From Sulfurovum sp. (GTDB taxonomy: Bacteria; Campylobacterota; Campylobacteria; Campylobacterales; Sulfurovaceae), in NCBI GenBank assembly GCA_027082955.1, contig JALWTA010000020.1, positions 1 through 64,000 on the forward strand: a DNA stretch of 64,000 nt, in the 5' to 3' direction. Under the pieces are notes generated by a model that worked only from the letters and a program-made list of their open reading frames with translations, ran no database searches and had not been told where the DNA came from. The translations under genes and the position numbers were made by a program. Below, in pieces: positions 52,014 to 61,237 of this stretch. How positions within the stretch are numbered: the stretch's first letter is position 1; the number at the start of each line of letters is the position of its first letter.

Positions 52014-53444
52014 ATGGCAAAAAAGAATAAAAAACAGAAACTACCGAAACTCGGATTGCTCTACTTAGATCACGTCCTGAGATTTTTTGATAAGAGCAAC
52101 TTCAGAGGCTGGCCGGATAAGATTGAAACAGTTGTCTACCACTGGAAAAATGACAAAGAGCGTTTCATCAAAGAGGTGAAGCGCAAGAAGATCGATGTGC
52201 TCATTGGGAACATTCCTGCAACGGCGTATGAGACTTTCCGTGAAATTGCAAGAGAGCTGCCGCATGTGCAGTTTATTCCTTCGCTCGATACACAGTTTGC
52301 CAACAAGTCCAAAGAGAATGTGACCCGTTTTGCATGGAAGTATGATATTCCTGTACCCAAAACCTATATCTTTTACGATCACAAAAAAGCGGAACGTTTC
52401 ATCGATACGACGACCTTTCCAAAGATCATCAAAAAGAGCTATGGTCCTTCCAACTACGGCGGCTACTTTGTCCATAAAGTGGACTCTGCACAGGAGGCGC
52501 ACAACTTGCTGGCACAGAAGAAGTACCACCCGGTCTATATGCAGGATTTTGTCCCGATGGAAGCAGATGTGCGTGTGATGCTCATTGGGCACAAGCCTGT
52601 GTGTGCCTTCTGGAGACGACCGCCCAAGGGTGAGTGGCTTACCAACACAAGCCAGGGCGGAAGCATGGATTACATGGATGTGCCCAAAGAGCTGCTCGAT
52701 CTGGCTGTCAAAGTCTCCAAAGCTGCCAATGCCGAATATTGGGCATGTGATGTGGCTGTAGGAGAAGACGGCAAGTACCGCATCCTTGAGTGTGCGACAG
52801 CCTTTGCGGCATTCCCGTATATTCGTGACTGGATAGGGCAGTACCTGATGTGGAAATTCTCAGACGGACGTTTCCCTCTGCCCAATATTCCGCTCTACAA
52901 CTGGGAAGAGCTTGGCAAGATGGACTCCAGTGTCCTCAGAACTTTGCGTTACATCACGTTTGGACGCTACACACCAAGCTATGACGGCGCATTCTTCCTT
53001 GATAAGAAGACCAAAGAGACCGAAAAAGGAGAAATGTATCTGCATGAACTCGATGCCCTCTATCCGATGCTCAATACCTACACCAGAACCAAAGAGGAGT
53101 GGCCAAGCGAAAAGTGGAACTTTCAGGACAACTACGGTCATACAGTAAGAAAGGTACACGCAAAGAGCAACCCGACATACAAAGATGACGATGAAGTTGC
53201 CGAAACTGCTGCAGCTCCAAAAGTGGATGCACTCTCCAAAAAGAAGATCAAAAAACTGCTTACCTCTGTCGAAGGTATCGGGGAGAAGAAAGCAGAAAAG
53301 ATCATGAAAAAGTTCGATACCACAGAGCTGGTGCATACACTCGAAACGGCTCCTGAGAAGATCAGTGAAGAGTTTGGCTGGTTCAAGGACAAGTTCCTTA
53401 AAAGACTTAAAAAAGAGTGGAAGGCACTAAAAGAGAAGCTGTAG
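52014..53444 (+). CDS. ATP-grasp ligase fused to a helix-hairpin-helix C-terminus
   Basis: A 476-residue protein. Residues about 15-120 form the pre-ATP-grasp domain. About 120-300 is the ATP-grasp core with KIIKKSYGPSNYGGY (ATP Lys and glycine loop), VYMQDFV, SQGGSMDYM and ILECATAF, where a Glu but not the usual Glu-x-Asn is seen. About 300-395 is an unassigned domain. About 405-476 is a Lys-rich tail holding a helix-hairpin-helix (VEGIGEKKAEKIMKKF), a motif that normally binds DNA or RNA. The fusion suggests a ligase acting on a nucleic-acid-bound or ribosomal substrate. AAGGAG precedes the ATG. It is co-directional with the other ligase and the M14 gene. Confidence 0.8.
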   Translation: MAKKNKKQKLPKLGLLYLDHVLRFFDKSNFRGWPDKIETVVYHWKNDKERFIKEVKRKKIDVLIGNIPATAYETFREIARELPHVQFIPSLDTQFANKSKENVTRFAWKYDIPVPKTYIFYDHKKAERFIDTTTFPKIIKKSYGPSNYGGYFVHKVDSAQEAHNLLAQKKYHPVYMQDFVPMEADVRVMLIGHKPVCAFWRRPPKGEWLTNTSQGGSMDYMDVPKELLDLAVKVSKAANAEYWACDVAVGEDGKYRILECATAFAAFPYIRDWIGQYLMWKFSDGRFPLPNIPLYNWEELGKMDSSVLRTLRYITFGRYTPSYDGAFFLDKKTKETEKGEMYLHELDALYPMLNTYTRTKEEWPSEKWNFQDNYGHTVRKVHAKSNPTYKDDDEVAETAAAPKVDALSKKKIKKLLTSVEGIGEKKAEKIMKKFDTTELVHTLETAPEKISEEFGWFKDKFLKRLKKEWKALKEKL

Positions 53445-53493
53445 AGAGATTTGGATATAATCCCGCTCCAATTTGCCAACAAAGGTTGCACGC

Positions 53494-56073
53494 ATGAAAA
53501 ACCAATACAGGTCTTATGAAGAGAGTCTCGCTTTTTTACATAAGATGGAAAAGGCGTACCCCGATCTGATAGAGATCGTCAAGATCGGTACAACCTATGA
53601 GGGGCGTGATATTGTCCTTGCCAAGATCTCTGCAGATGTTGTACACGCCGATGAAAAGCCCGCGCTGCTTTATACTGGTACGATCCATGCGCGTGAGTGG
53701 ATAGGGCATGAGCTTGCTTTGGCGTTCATTGAACATGCTGCCAAGAACCGTCATACCGACCCGGTACTTGAAAAGGCGCTTGCAGAGTCCACACTCTACA
53801 TGGTACCATGTCTAAATCCCGATGGCTATGAATACTCCCGTAAACACTTCTCCTTCTGGCGAAAAAACCGCAGAAAGAACCATGACGGTACTTACGGGGT
53901 TGATCTCAACCGCAACTTCTCCATAGGCTTTAAGAAGATCAGCAACACCACCTCCAATGTCTATGGCGGGGAAGCACCTTTCAGTGAAGCGGAAACACGT
54001 GCCATCAAAGAATTTGTCGATGCCCACCCCAATATTACCATTGCGCTTGACTACCACTCACAGGGGAATGTTTTTTTCCCTGCACACAAGTTCAAGCACG
54101 AAGCGGAGCTTGACGGTACTGACATGAATGTCATTGCAGCCAATATGAATGATGAGATCGAAAAGATCACAGGCAGACGCTACGGTATCCACCGCGGTAA
54201 ACCGCCCGCAGCACTCATTAGCGGCAGTGGACGGGAGTACTACTACTCACGCGGTATCAAAGCGCTTGTGGTGGAAGTGGGTACGAAGAACATTCCTGAT
54301 TATATGAAGAGTATGAGCAGCAGTATCCATGAAAACATCCCGGCACTCATCCGTACCTTTTCAGAAGTGGTAAACTTCTCCGAGTATGCACCGCGCCGTG
54401 TGGAAGAGTTCAAGGTTGAAAGTGTCAGTGATACAAGCGTGACACTGGTATGGAAGTACGAAAAACGCGATGATATCTTTTTTGAGATCTACCGCAGCAC
54501 CAAAGACAAAGATGCCTGCAACGAGCGTACACGCATCGGGATTGCCGGAGAGCACATCTTTACCGATACCGATCTTGAGAGTTCGACAAACTACCACTAC
54601 ACCATTCGCGCAGTCAGCAAAAAGACCGGCTACAAGTCCGCCTTTGCACCGGTAGTCAAGGCACGTACAGCGTTGGCAGAAGATGAGTTTTTCCGTTTCC
54701 TCTTTGCAACCAAAGAGGGTACGGGCTATGTGGGGCAGTACACACAGGAGACCAACCGTTCCCACTTTGGACTCAACTCACTGTTTGTCGGCATCAACAA
54801 ATCCAAAGGCATCTGCGATGCAGTAGTAAGCTTCGATCTAAGCTCCATCCCTGACAATGCGGTGATCAAATCGGCACGTTTTTACCTCTACCCGATGAAC
54901 CGTGTGGGTGCAAAGATCGAAAAGTTCGGGCAGTGGGACTTGAGCCTGCTTGAACCGGACAGCTTTAGTGAGATCAGCGATTTTGAAGAGATAGAAAATG
55001 CCAAAGCCAAGGGGATCATCGGACAGGCGATCAAATCGCGTCAGCTGACACAGGGCATCTGGAATTTCTGGGAGTTCTCACAGCGTGAGTGTCAGCTGCT
55101 TCAGGAGGAGATCGAAAACAAACAGGCTGTATTCCGCATAGATGGACCAAAGTATCTGCCTGACGGTGAAGACAGCCAGATGATGCAGTTTGACATCGGG
55201 TATGGGAAATTTGGCGGCGGCATCCACTACCGTCCGATGCTTGACATCAAGTACACCATCGAAAACGAGAAGATCAAGCTGCCGACACAGGAGAGGGCGA
55301 CCATCGCTAAAGAGGGGGTAGAGGAGCAGGTACTCAAAAGCGGGTTTGATGCCAACGGTGAGAAGGTGTATGGTTATCTGAACTTTGACCTTTCTCAGCT
55401 TCCAGAACACGACAAGACGATGATCACCCAGTGTGCACTGCGCATCCGAAACACAAATGTCTTCAAAAAGAAATCTGATGTACGTTTCTATGTGGAACTG
55501 GTGGAACTTGATGAAGTAGGTACCTATGAAGATATCAAGAATCGTGAGAAGATCGAATATATCGGTTATGAAGTGGCCGAGAGTGATCTGGGTGCCAAAG
55601 AGTATCAGTATTTCAACTTTGATACACTCTCCAAGAACGCACTTGATCAGATGCATCAGGAAGGCAAAACCCTCAAACTTGTCATCAAACCCACTTCTGC
55701 ACTGGGAGCAAAAAACCGCATCATCGAGTGGGCGGATGATGCAGAACTGGTGGTCAAGTACATTCCAAAACGCCGCCATCCTGTCGCACCTGTGAACAAT
55801 CTGCGTATCAGCAAAGAGAACCGAATGATCAAGCTGATATGGGACAAGGTCGATGACAGTGCACTCAAGGGGTATTATGTGGTGCGCAACAGCTTCCATC
55901 CACCAAGACACTTTATGGACGGTGTCAAGCTTTATGGCGGGAAAGATACATGGACATACGACAATTTCGGATCGTTTGACAAAGAGAAGTTCTATGCCGT
56001 CTTTGCCTACGATGATGTGCCAAACTTCTCCGAAGCAACAGTTGTACGCTACGATCCGTTAGAGAAGTATTGA
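53494..56073 (+). CDS. Multidomain M14 zinc carboxypeptidase
   Basis: An 859-residue protein. The M14 catalytic domain (about 1-295) has zinc ligands H65 and E68 (HAREW), the Asn-Arg pair in DLNRNFS, H188 in DYHSQGN and catalytic E261 in LVVEVGT. A fibronectin type III domain (about 308-392) follows, then two related beta domains (about 400-590 and 600-755, each with FDLSxxP and DNRLRE-like features), then a second FN3-like domain at the C-terminus. No signal peptide is present although FN3 and DNRLRE modules are usually extracellular, so the enzyme may act in the cytoplasm or leave by an unknown route. ATG 53494 has AAAGG eight bases before; the frame extends to TTG 53473. It is 49 bases after the ATP-grasp-HhH gene and probably in the same operon. 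Confidence 0.88.
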   Translation: MKNQYRSYEESLAFLHKMEKAYPDLIEIVKIGTTYEGRDIVLAKISADVVHADEKPALLYTGTIHAREWIGHELALAFIEHAAKNRHTDPVLEKALAESTLYMVPCLNPDGYEYSRKHFSFWRKNRRKNHDGTYGVDLNRNFSIGFKKISNTTSNVYGGEAPFSEAETRAIKEFVDAHPNITIALDYHSQGNVFFPAHKFKHEAELDGTDMNVIAANMNDEIEKITGRRYGIHRGKPPAALISGSGREYYYSRGIKALVVEVGTKNIPDYMKSMSSSIHENIPALIRTFSEVVNFSEYAPRRVEEFKVESVSDTSVTLVWKYEKRDDIFFEIYRSTKDKDACNERTRIGIAGEHIFTDTDLESSTNYHYTIRAVSKKTGYKSAFAPVVKARTALAEDEFFRFLFATKEGTGYVGQYTQETNRSHFGLNSLFVGINKSKGICDAVVSFDLSSIPDNAVIKSARFYLYPMNRVGAKIEKFGQWDLSLLEPDSFSEISDFEEIENAKAKGIIGQAIKSRQLTQGIWNFWEFSQRECQLLQEEIENKQAVFRIDGPKYLPDGEDSQMMQFDIGYGKFGGGIHYRPMLDIKYTIENEKIKLPTQERATIAKEGVEEQVLKSGFDANGEKVYGYLNFDLSQLPEHDKTMITQCALRIRNTNVFKKKSDVRFYVELVELDEVGTYEDIKNREKIEYIGYEVAESDLGAKEYQYFNFDTLSKNALDQMHQEGKTLKLVIKPTSALGAKNRIIEWADDAELVVKYIPKRRHPVAPVNNLRISKENRMIKLIWDKVDDSALKGYYVVRNSFHPPRHFMDGVKLYGGKDTWTYDNFGSFDKEKFYAVFAYDDVPNFSEATVVRYDPLEKY

Positions 56074-56095
56074 TGCTTCCCCTGTGACAGGCATC
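56072..56095 (+). terminator. Hairpin at the M14 gene end
   Basis: GATGC (56072-56076) overlapping the stop codon pairs with GCATC (56091-56095), and CCTGT with ACAGG inside. It is followed by pyrimidine-rich DNA but not a clean T-run. Confidence 0.4.
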
Positions 56096-56202
56096 TCTTC
56101 TCCTTAAAAATTTCTACCAAACTATCATAAAAAATAAATTAATCTTATTTTAAAGCACTCGGCTGTAGACTGAAGTATCGCACAACGCTAAAGGCGGTAC
56201 TT

Positions 56203-57249
56203 ATGCAGAGAGAAAACTATGAAACACTTTTGGAAGAGAACCGAAAGCTCAAACATCTGATCAGTCAGTTCAAAACCCTGCTTGACTCCATCCCAGATCC
56301 TGTCTTTATGAAAGACGAGAATCTTCGGTGGATCTACGGCAATCCAGTCATTTTAAACCTCTACAGCATTGATCCGGACAACTATGTGGGCAAAACAGAA
56401 GACCAGCTTCTGCCCGAAGAGTTTGCCCAGTCATGTATCGAGAGTGACAGACAGGCGGTTGCCAAAGGGAGCATCAGCAAATCAGAGGAGCGTGCACGTG
56501 ACCCAGAAGGGAACCTCCATTTTTACGAAGTCTTTAAGGTACCCTCCTATGATAAGCATGGTACATTCAGTGGTCTAATCGGTGTAGGGAGGGACATTAC
56601 CGAACGCAAAGAGGTGCAGGAGGCACTTGAGGCTGAGAACAAAAAGCGCAGAGAGAATGAGATACAGCTTGCCCATCTTGCCAAAACCCTTGAAGATCAG
56701 GTACGCAAGCGTACCGCCGAACTGGAAGAGGAAAAAGAAAGTGCCATGAGCCTCTCCTATGTGGACACTCTAACAGGGCTGAACAACCGTCGTGCTTTTT
56801 TTGAAAAGAGCCATGTTATCGACATCAACGCACGCAACAGAGACTGTGGTTATGCGGTGATCATACTCGATATAGACTATTTTAAGCATGTCAACGATAC
56901 ATACGGACATGCTGAAGGAGACATTGTCCTTAAAGAGTGTGCCGCGATTGTTAAAGAGAATCTTCGTGCGACAGACATTGAAGGACGTATAGGTGGTGAA
57001 GAGTTTGCCGTGACACTGGTGGATACTTCATTGGATCAAGCCATTACGATCGCAGAAAAACTGTGTGATAAAATAGCAATGATACCCATGGGAACACACG
57101 CAATAAACCTTACATGCAGTTGTGGTGTATCTGTTTATCAGCCAATGGCTTCAAGCTTTGAAATGGTACTTGGAAAGGCAGATGAAGCGCTCTACGCAGC
57201 TAAAGCCTCTGGCAGAAAATGTGTGATAGGGTGTGAGTTTACAGCGTAA
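56203..57249 (+). CDS. PAS-GGDEF diguanylate cyclase
   Basis: A 348-residue soluble protein. The PAS/PAC sensor domain (about 20-140) ends in GVGRDITERKEVQ. A coiled-coil signalling helix follows (about 140-180), then the GGDEF domain (about 185-345) with DTLTGLNNRRAFFE, LDIDYFKHVNDTYGH and the active-site motif GGEEF. It should make cyclic di-GMP. An RxxD inhibitory site is not evident before GGEEF (RATDIEGR stands there, which could serve). The HD-GYP receptor at 23-25 kb would be an opposing activity. No membrane segment. Confidence 0.92.
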   Translation: MQRENYETLLEENRKLKHLISQFKTLLDSIPDPVFMKDENLRWIYGNPVILNLYSIDPDNYVGKTEDQLLPEEFAQSCIESDRQAVAKGSISKSEERARDPEGNLHFYEVFKVPSYDKHGTFSGLIGVGRDITERKEVQEALEAENKKRRENEIQLAHLAKTLEDQVRKRTAELEEEKESAMSLSYVDTLTGLNNRRAFFEKSHVIDINARNRDCGYAVIILDIDYFKHVNDTYGHAEGDIVLKECAAIVKENLRATDIEGRIGGEEFAVTLVDTSLDQAITIAEKLCDKIAMIPMGTHAINLTCSCGVSVYQPMASSFEMVLGKADEALYAAKASGRKCVIGCEFTA

Positions 57250-57292
57250 GTTTTTTACTTGTTATAGAAGATTTTTAATAACAAGGCAGAGA

Positions 57293-57311
57293 TCCCGCTT
57301 TAAAAGCGGGA
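57293..57311. terminator. Hairpin between convergent genes
   Basis: TCCCGCTTT (57293-57301) pairs with AAAGCGGGA (57303-57311) between the GGDEF gene and the sdh operon, which converge here. No T-run on either side, so probably a bidirectional weak terminator. Confidence 0.5.
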
Positions 57312-57328
57312 ATGTCAAAGCAGATAGG

Positions 57329-58225
57329 TTATACTGCTTCTGTATAGAGCTGTGTCGCTTTCTGAACGTGGAAATTGAGTCCAATCTCTTTTGGCGTACA
57401 GCCAAGTGCGAGTGCGACCATTTGCGGCATGTGTAGTACCGGCAGTTCGATGTCACGCCCGATGACCTTGCCCACATCATCTTGATAGGTATCCATCTTG
57501 AGGTGACAAAGAGGACATGGAGTAACCATGAGATCTGCGTTGTTATCAATGGCATCTACCATTGCATTACCTGCAAGTACCTCTGAAGTGTGGTTTGCCT
57601 GAAGCTCGACGTGGAAACCACAGCATTTGTTTTTGTGGCTGTAGTCAACCGGATGACCTTCGAGTGCATCGATGAGTTGGTCGAGTGAAGTTGGGTTATA
57701 CGGATTTTCACCGCCGTTTGCATCGTGGTGCAGTTCGGACGGGCGAATGTTGTGGCAGCCGTAGAACGGTGCAATGTTAAAATTACTTAACGGTACTTCT
57801 ACCTTGTCTTTGATATTTTCCAGACCATAGTCTTCAATGAGTGCATAGAGGAAGTGTTTGATCTCTGAAGTTCCTTTATATTCCAATCCTACCTCTGCAA
57901 GCTTTTCATTGACTCGTGCTTTCAGATCCGGATCGGTATCAAGTGCATGTTTGGTCATCGCAGAGTTGAGCTGACAGGTGTTACAGATGGTGATCATCGT
58001 AAGACCAAGCTTCTCTGCATAGCAGATGTTACGTGCATTGAGTACATGTGCGAGGAATTCGTCGAAGTCCTGCAGGTGGCTTGCACCACAGCAGCTTGCT
58101 TCTTCAAGAATAGTGATCTTGATGCCCAGTTTGTCCGCTACTGCAAGGGTAGAGGAGAGCAGTTCAGGTGTGGACTGTTTGGCAGTACATCCGGTAAATA
58201 GTGCATAGTGTAGTTGGCTCATCAT
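57329..58225 (-). CDS. mfrE: Fumarate reductase/succinate dehydrogenase third subunit, CCG (HdrB-like) type
   Basis: A 298-residue protein with two CCG domains (SCCGASH at about 45 and KCCGFHV at about 205), each supported by upstream Cys (FTGCTAK, TICNTCQ, FYGCHNI, TPCPLCH). In the non-classical (type E) enzymes this subunit binds an iron-sulfur cluster and replaces the usual heme-containing anchor; it works with quinone or thiol donors. The gene follows the iron-sulfur subunit by 6 bases. The symbol follows Campylobacter methylmenaquinol:fumarate reductase; sdhE is an alternative name. Confidence 0.87.
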   Translation of the reverse strand: MMSQLHYALFTGCTAKQSTPELLSSTLAVADKLGIKITILEEASCCGASHLQDFDEFLAHVLNARNICYAEKLGLTMITICNTCQLNSAMTKHALDTDPDLKARVNEKLAEVGLEYKGTSEIKHFLYALIEDYGLENIKDKVEVPLSNFNIAPFYGCHNIRPSELHHDANGGENPYNPTSLDQLIDALEGHPVDYSHKNKCCGFHVELQANHTSEVLAGNAMVDAIDNNADLMVTPCPLCHLKMDTYQDDVGKVIGRDIELPVLHMPQMVALALGCTPKEIGLNFHVQKATQLYTEAV

Positions 58226-58231
58226 TTCTCC

Positions 58232-59278
58232 TTACAGTGTGTTCGTTTGTGAAATTTCAATCAGTTTCTGGACTTCGTCGAGATTCTTGATCTTCGGTAC
58301 GCTGTCAATGAACGGAATGCCTGAATGCCAGTGGATTTTGCCAGCTTTCATCATCTTCATGGCAGTCTTGAGGTGCTTGTACATACCAAGATACCCTTCT
58401 GAATAGGAGACAATATCGGCTTCATCAAGATAACCGTACTTCTTCATACCGCGCAGGAAACCTTCGGCATGTTTGGTCGCAACGTTTGGCTTGGCAACAC
58501 CCTGCTCAAACTGCATATTATGTAACTTTGTGATTTTCTCGATAGGGTTGATCTCTTTTGGACAGGCTTCTGCACACTCGAAACATTTGACACAGTCCCA
58601 TACTCCTGGACCGATCTGTGAAGTAAGCTCAAGACGCTCTTTACCGGCTTCATCACGTGTATCAACGGTAAAGCGGTAGGCAGCATTGAATGCCGCAGGC
58701 CCAAGGTAGTCCTCATTCACTTCTACGACAGGGCAGGCGTAGTGGCAGTTACCACACTGAATACAAAGGTCAGAGTCGAGGAATTTATGGAAATCGTCTA
58801 TACTCTGTTTTGTCTCATGCTCAGGATGCGGATCGACATCGGCAACGACATACGGTGTGACCGCTGCGTGTTTTTCCCAGAAGTCTTTCTTGTCGATGAT
58901 CATATCTTTGACTGCGCGTTTTTTGTTTTGCGGCTCTATAAGAAGTTCATTGCCAAAGAGTTTTACCAATTCCAGTGCATTCTGCTTGCAGGCAAGGGTT
59001 GCTCTGCCGTTGACTTTGATCCCGCATGCACCGCAAATACCGTGTCGGCATGAACGACGGTAGGAGAATGATCCGTCATGTTCCCACTTAATGCGGTTAA
59101 GAAGATCGAGTATCAATTCATCTTTACCCACTTCCATGGTGTAGTGTTTGTAGTGGGGCAGGTAGTCTGTTTCGGCATTGAAACGGAAGGTCTTCAGTGT
59201 AACAGTGACGGTGTCCGGACGTGTCACTTCTGCTTCATCTGTTTTGAACGGCTCAAATTCTTCTGCTTGTGTACTCAT
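58232..59278 (-). CDS. mfrB: Succinate dehydrogenase/fumarate reductase iron-sulfur subunit
   Basis: A 348-residue electron-transfer subunit. The [2Fe-2S] domain has CRHGICGACG and a later Cys (LACK) at about 75-100. The dicluster C-terminal domain has CIQCGNCHYACP (about 172-183) and CVKCFECAEACPKE (about 233-247). A C-terminal extension (about 260-348) goes beyond the E. coli size and fits the type that pairs with a CCG subunit. It passes electrons between the flavoprotein (gene 9 bases upstream) and MfrE. Confidence 0.92.
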   Translation of the reverse strand: MSTQAEEFEPFKTDEAEVTRPDTVTVTLKTFRFNAETDYLPHYKHYTMEVGKDELILDLLNRIKWEHDGSFSYRRSCRHGICGACGIKVNGRATLACKQNALELVKLFGNELLIEPQNKKRAVKDMIIDKKDFWEKHAAVTPYVVADVDPHPEHETKQSIDDFHKFLDSDLCIQCGNCHYACPVVEVNEDYLGPAAFNAAYRFTVDTRDEAGKERLELTSQIGPGVWDCVKCFECAEACPKEINPIEKITKLHNMQFEQGVAKPNVATKHAEGFLRGMKKYGYLDEADIVSYSEGYLGMYKHLKTAMKMMKAGKIHWHSGIPFIDSVPKIKNLDEVQKLIEISQTNTL

Positions 59279-59287
59279 CTTGATCTC

Positions 59288-61006
59288 CTAGTATGATCTT
59301 TCTTTTGGTTCGAACATGCCCAGTGTCACTTCTCCCCACTCAGTGGTGATGTTGAAGTTCTCATCCATATAGGCATAGGTATGTTTAAGGAATCGTTCGT
59401 CATCACGTTTTGGGAAATCTTCACGGTAGTGCCCCCCGCGGCTCTCTTCTCTCTTCAACGCACCGACAACAATAAACTTGCTGAACTCCAGCATATGTCC
59501 AAGTTCCAATGCTTCCTGAAGGTCGGTATTGAAGGTATTTGACTTGTCATCTATACGGATGTTTTTGTAACGCTCAAGCAACTCATCTATAAGTTTGAGC
59601 TGTTTTTCGAGTGACTCTTTGCTTCTAAAGACACCTGCATTGGCAGTCATACCGTTTTGCAACTCTTCACGCAGACCCGGAACACTCTCGGTACCGTTTG
59701 AGGTTTTAACGCGTGTCAGCTCTTCAAGCATTCTGTCTGCATCTGCCTTGGTCGCTTTTTTAAGCTCGACACCCTCATCGAGTGCTTTGACCATATTCTC
59801 CCCTGCATGGCGTCCAAAGAGGAGCGCTTCAAGGACGGAGTTGGCTCCAAGACGGTTGGCACCGTGTACAGATACACAACTGCATTCACCAGCAGCATAG
59901 AAGCCCTCTACGAGGTCACCTTTGGCGTTTTTCTTAACCTGACAGTTGATATTGGTCGGAATTCCACCCATAGAGTAGTGTGCGGTCGCAGAGATGTGGA
60001 TAGGCTCTTTGAGCATATCTTGTCCCTGGAATGCGATGGCAAGCTCACGCAGTTCCGGCAGACGTTCTAGGATGATCTCTTTAGGCAAGTGTGTCAGGTC
60101 GAGGTTGACTGACTGTCCATCTTTACCGACACCGCGCCCCTGACGTACCTCTTCCATAATGGCACGGCTGACAACGTCACGTGACGCAAGCTCAAGTGCA
60201 TTGGGTGCATACTTCTCCATGAAACGCTCACCTTTGGAGTTATACAGGCGTCCACCTTCCCCACGTGCAGCTTCGGAGATCAGGATACCTGAACCGCCAA
60301 GCCCGCTTGGGTGGAACTGTACGAACTCCATATCTTCCAAAGGAAGTCCATGACGTGCAACGATAGAAAGAGAATCTCCTGTATTGGCATGTGCATTGGA
60401 GTTGAAACGGAATGCTCTTGCATGACCGCCTGTAGCGAACATGACCAGTTTTGCATTGAAGATTGCCGGCTCAGAGTTGCGGATATTGTATGCCGCTACA
60501 CCGTAGGCTTTACCGTTCTCATAGAGCAGGTCGGCACAGTACCACTCATCAAATACTTCAATACCGGCGCGATACGCCTGCTCGTAAATTGCCTGAAGAA
60601 CCGCAAGTCCGGTTCTGTCTTTGGCATAGCAGGCTCTGGGTTTGCTTTGTCCCCCAAACGGTCTGATAGCAATGTTCCCCTCTTCATCTCTTGAAAATAC
60701 TGCACCCATACGTTCAGCCCAGCGGATGGTCTCCGGTGCTTTGGTACACATGAGTTCTACTGCATCCTGATCGGCGAGATAGTCGGAACCTTTTACTGTG
60801 TCAAACATATGCAGTTCAACTGAGTCGTCTTTGCCCAGAGCGGCGTTGATGCCTCCCTGTGCGGCTCCGGAGTGGCTTCGTAGCGGGTGAAGTTTGGTGA
60901 TGACAGCTGTTTTCTTTCCTGCTTCGGTCAGTTCCTTGGCAGCGGCAAGACCGGCAAGGCCGGCACCGACGATCACAGCATCATATTCGTAGATTTTAAC
61001 ATCCAT
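59288..61006 (-). CDS. mfrA: Succinate dehydrogenase/fumarate reductase flavoprotein subunit
   Basis: A 572-residue subunit that interconverts succinate and fumarate. FAD-binding [13 protein letters not shown] is at residues 11-23; the covalent-FAD His lies in [10 protein letters not shown] (about 44-53). Active-site segments are [10 protein letters not shown] (about 345) and [19 protein letters not shown] (about 382-400). The N-terminus has no twin-arginine signal, so the enzyme should face the cytoplasm, unlike the periplasmic Campylobacter MfrA. This would suit succinate/fumarate turnover in a carbon-fixing reductive TCA cycle; that role is inferred. First gene of the operon. Confidence 0.93.
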   Translation of the reverse strand: MDVKIYEYDAVIVGAGLAGLAAAKELTEAGKKTAVITKLHPLRSHSGAAQGGINAALGKDDSVELHMFDTVKGSDYLADQDAVELMCTKAPETIRWAERMGAVFSRDEEGNIAIRPFGGQSKPRACYAKDRTGLAVLQAIYEQAYRAGIEVFDEWYCADLLYENGKAYGVAAYNIRNSEPAIFNAKLVMFATGGHARAFRFNSNAHANTGDSLSIVARHGLPLEDMEFVQFHPSGLGGSGILISEAARGEGGRLYNSKGERFMEKYAPNALELASRDVVSRAIMEEVRQGRGVGKDGQSVNLDLTHLPKEIILERLPELRELAIAFQGQDMLKEPIHISATAHYSMGGIPTNINCQVKKNAKGDLVEGFYAAGECSCVSVHGANRLGANSVLEALLFGRHAGENMVKALDEGVELKKATKADADRMLEELTRVKTSNGTESVPGLREELQNGMTANAGVFRSKESLEKQLKLIDELLERYKNIRIDDKSNTFNTDLQEALELGHMLEFSKFIVVGALKREESRGGHYREDFPKRDDERFLKHTYAYMDENFNITTEWGEVTLGMFEPKERSY

Positions 61007-61169
61007 AACGCTTGCGTCCTTTTTGTCAGATTTGCTTCGATTATAGCGTCTGCTTGATATTAAACGGATTAATTAAAACCGTAGGTTGGCTATTTTTCGC
61101 TGCTATTGTTACGCATTTTCCATATTAAGAAGCAATACTATTTTATGTTATGATATGAAAAATAATTTA

Positions 61170-61199
61170 TTGTAATACTTTACTTATCTATGGTACAAT
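61170..61199 (+). promoter_or_regulatory. thiL promoter
   Basis: TTGTAA (61170-61175) and TACAAT (61194-61199) are 18 bases apart, in the A+T-rich gap between divergent mfrA and thiL. A start near 61206 fits the ATG at 61238. Confidence 0.5.
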
Positions 61200-61237
61200 G
61201 TATGGATAGAAGATAGAACTTGACGGATAGTGTATAA

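Noticed and set aside
55078-55911. 277-codon minus-strand frame opposite the M14 gene
   Set aside because: Antisense shadow of an intact multidomain peptidase; no ribosome site or motif.
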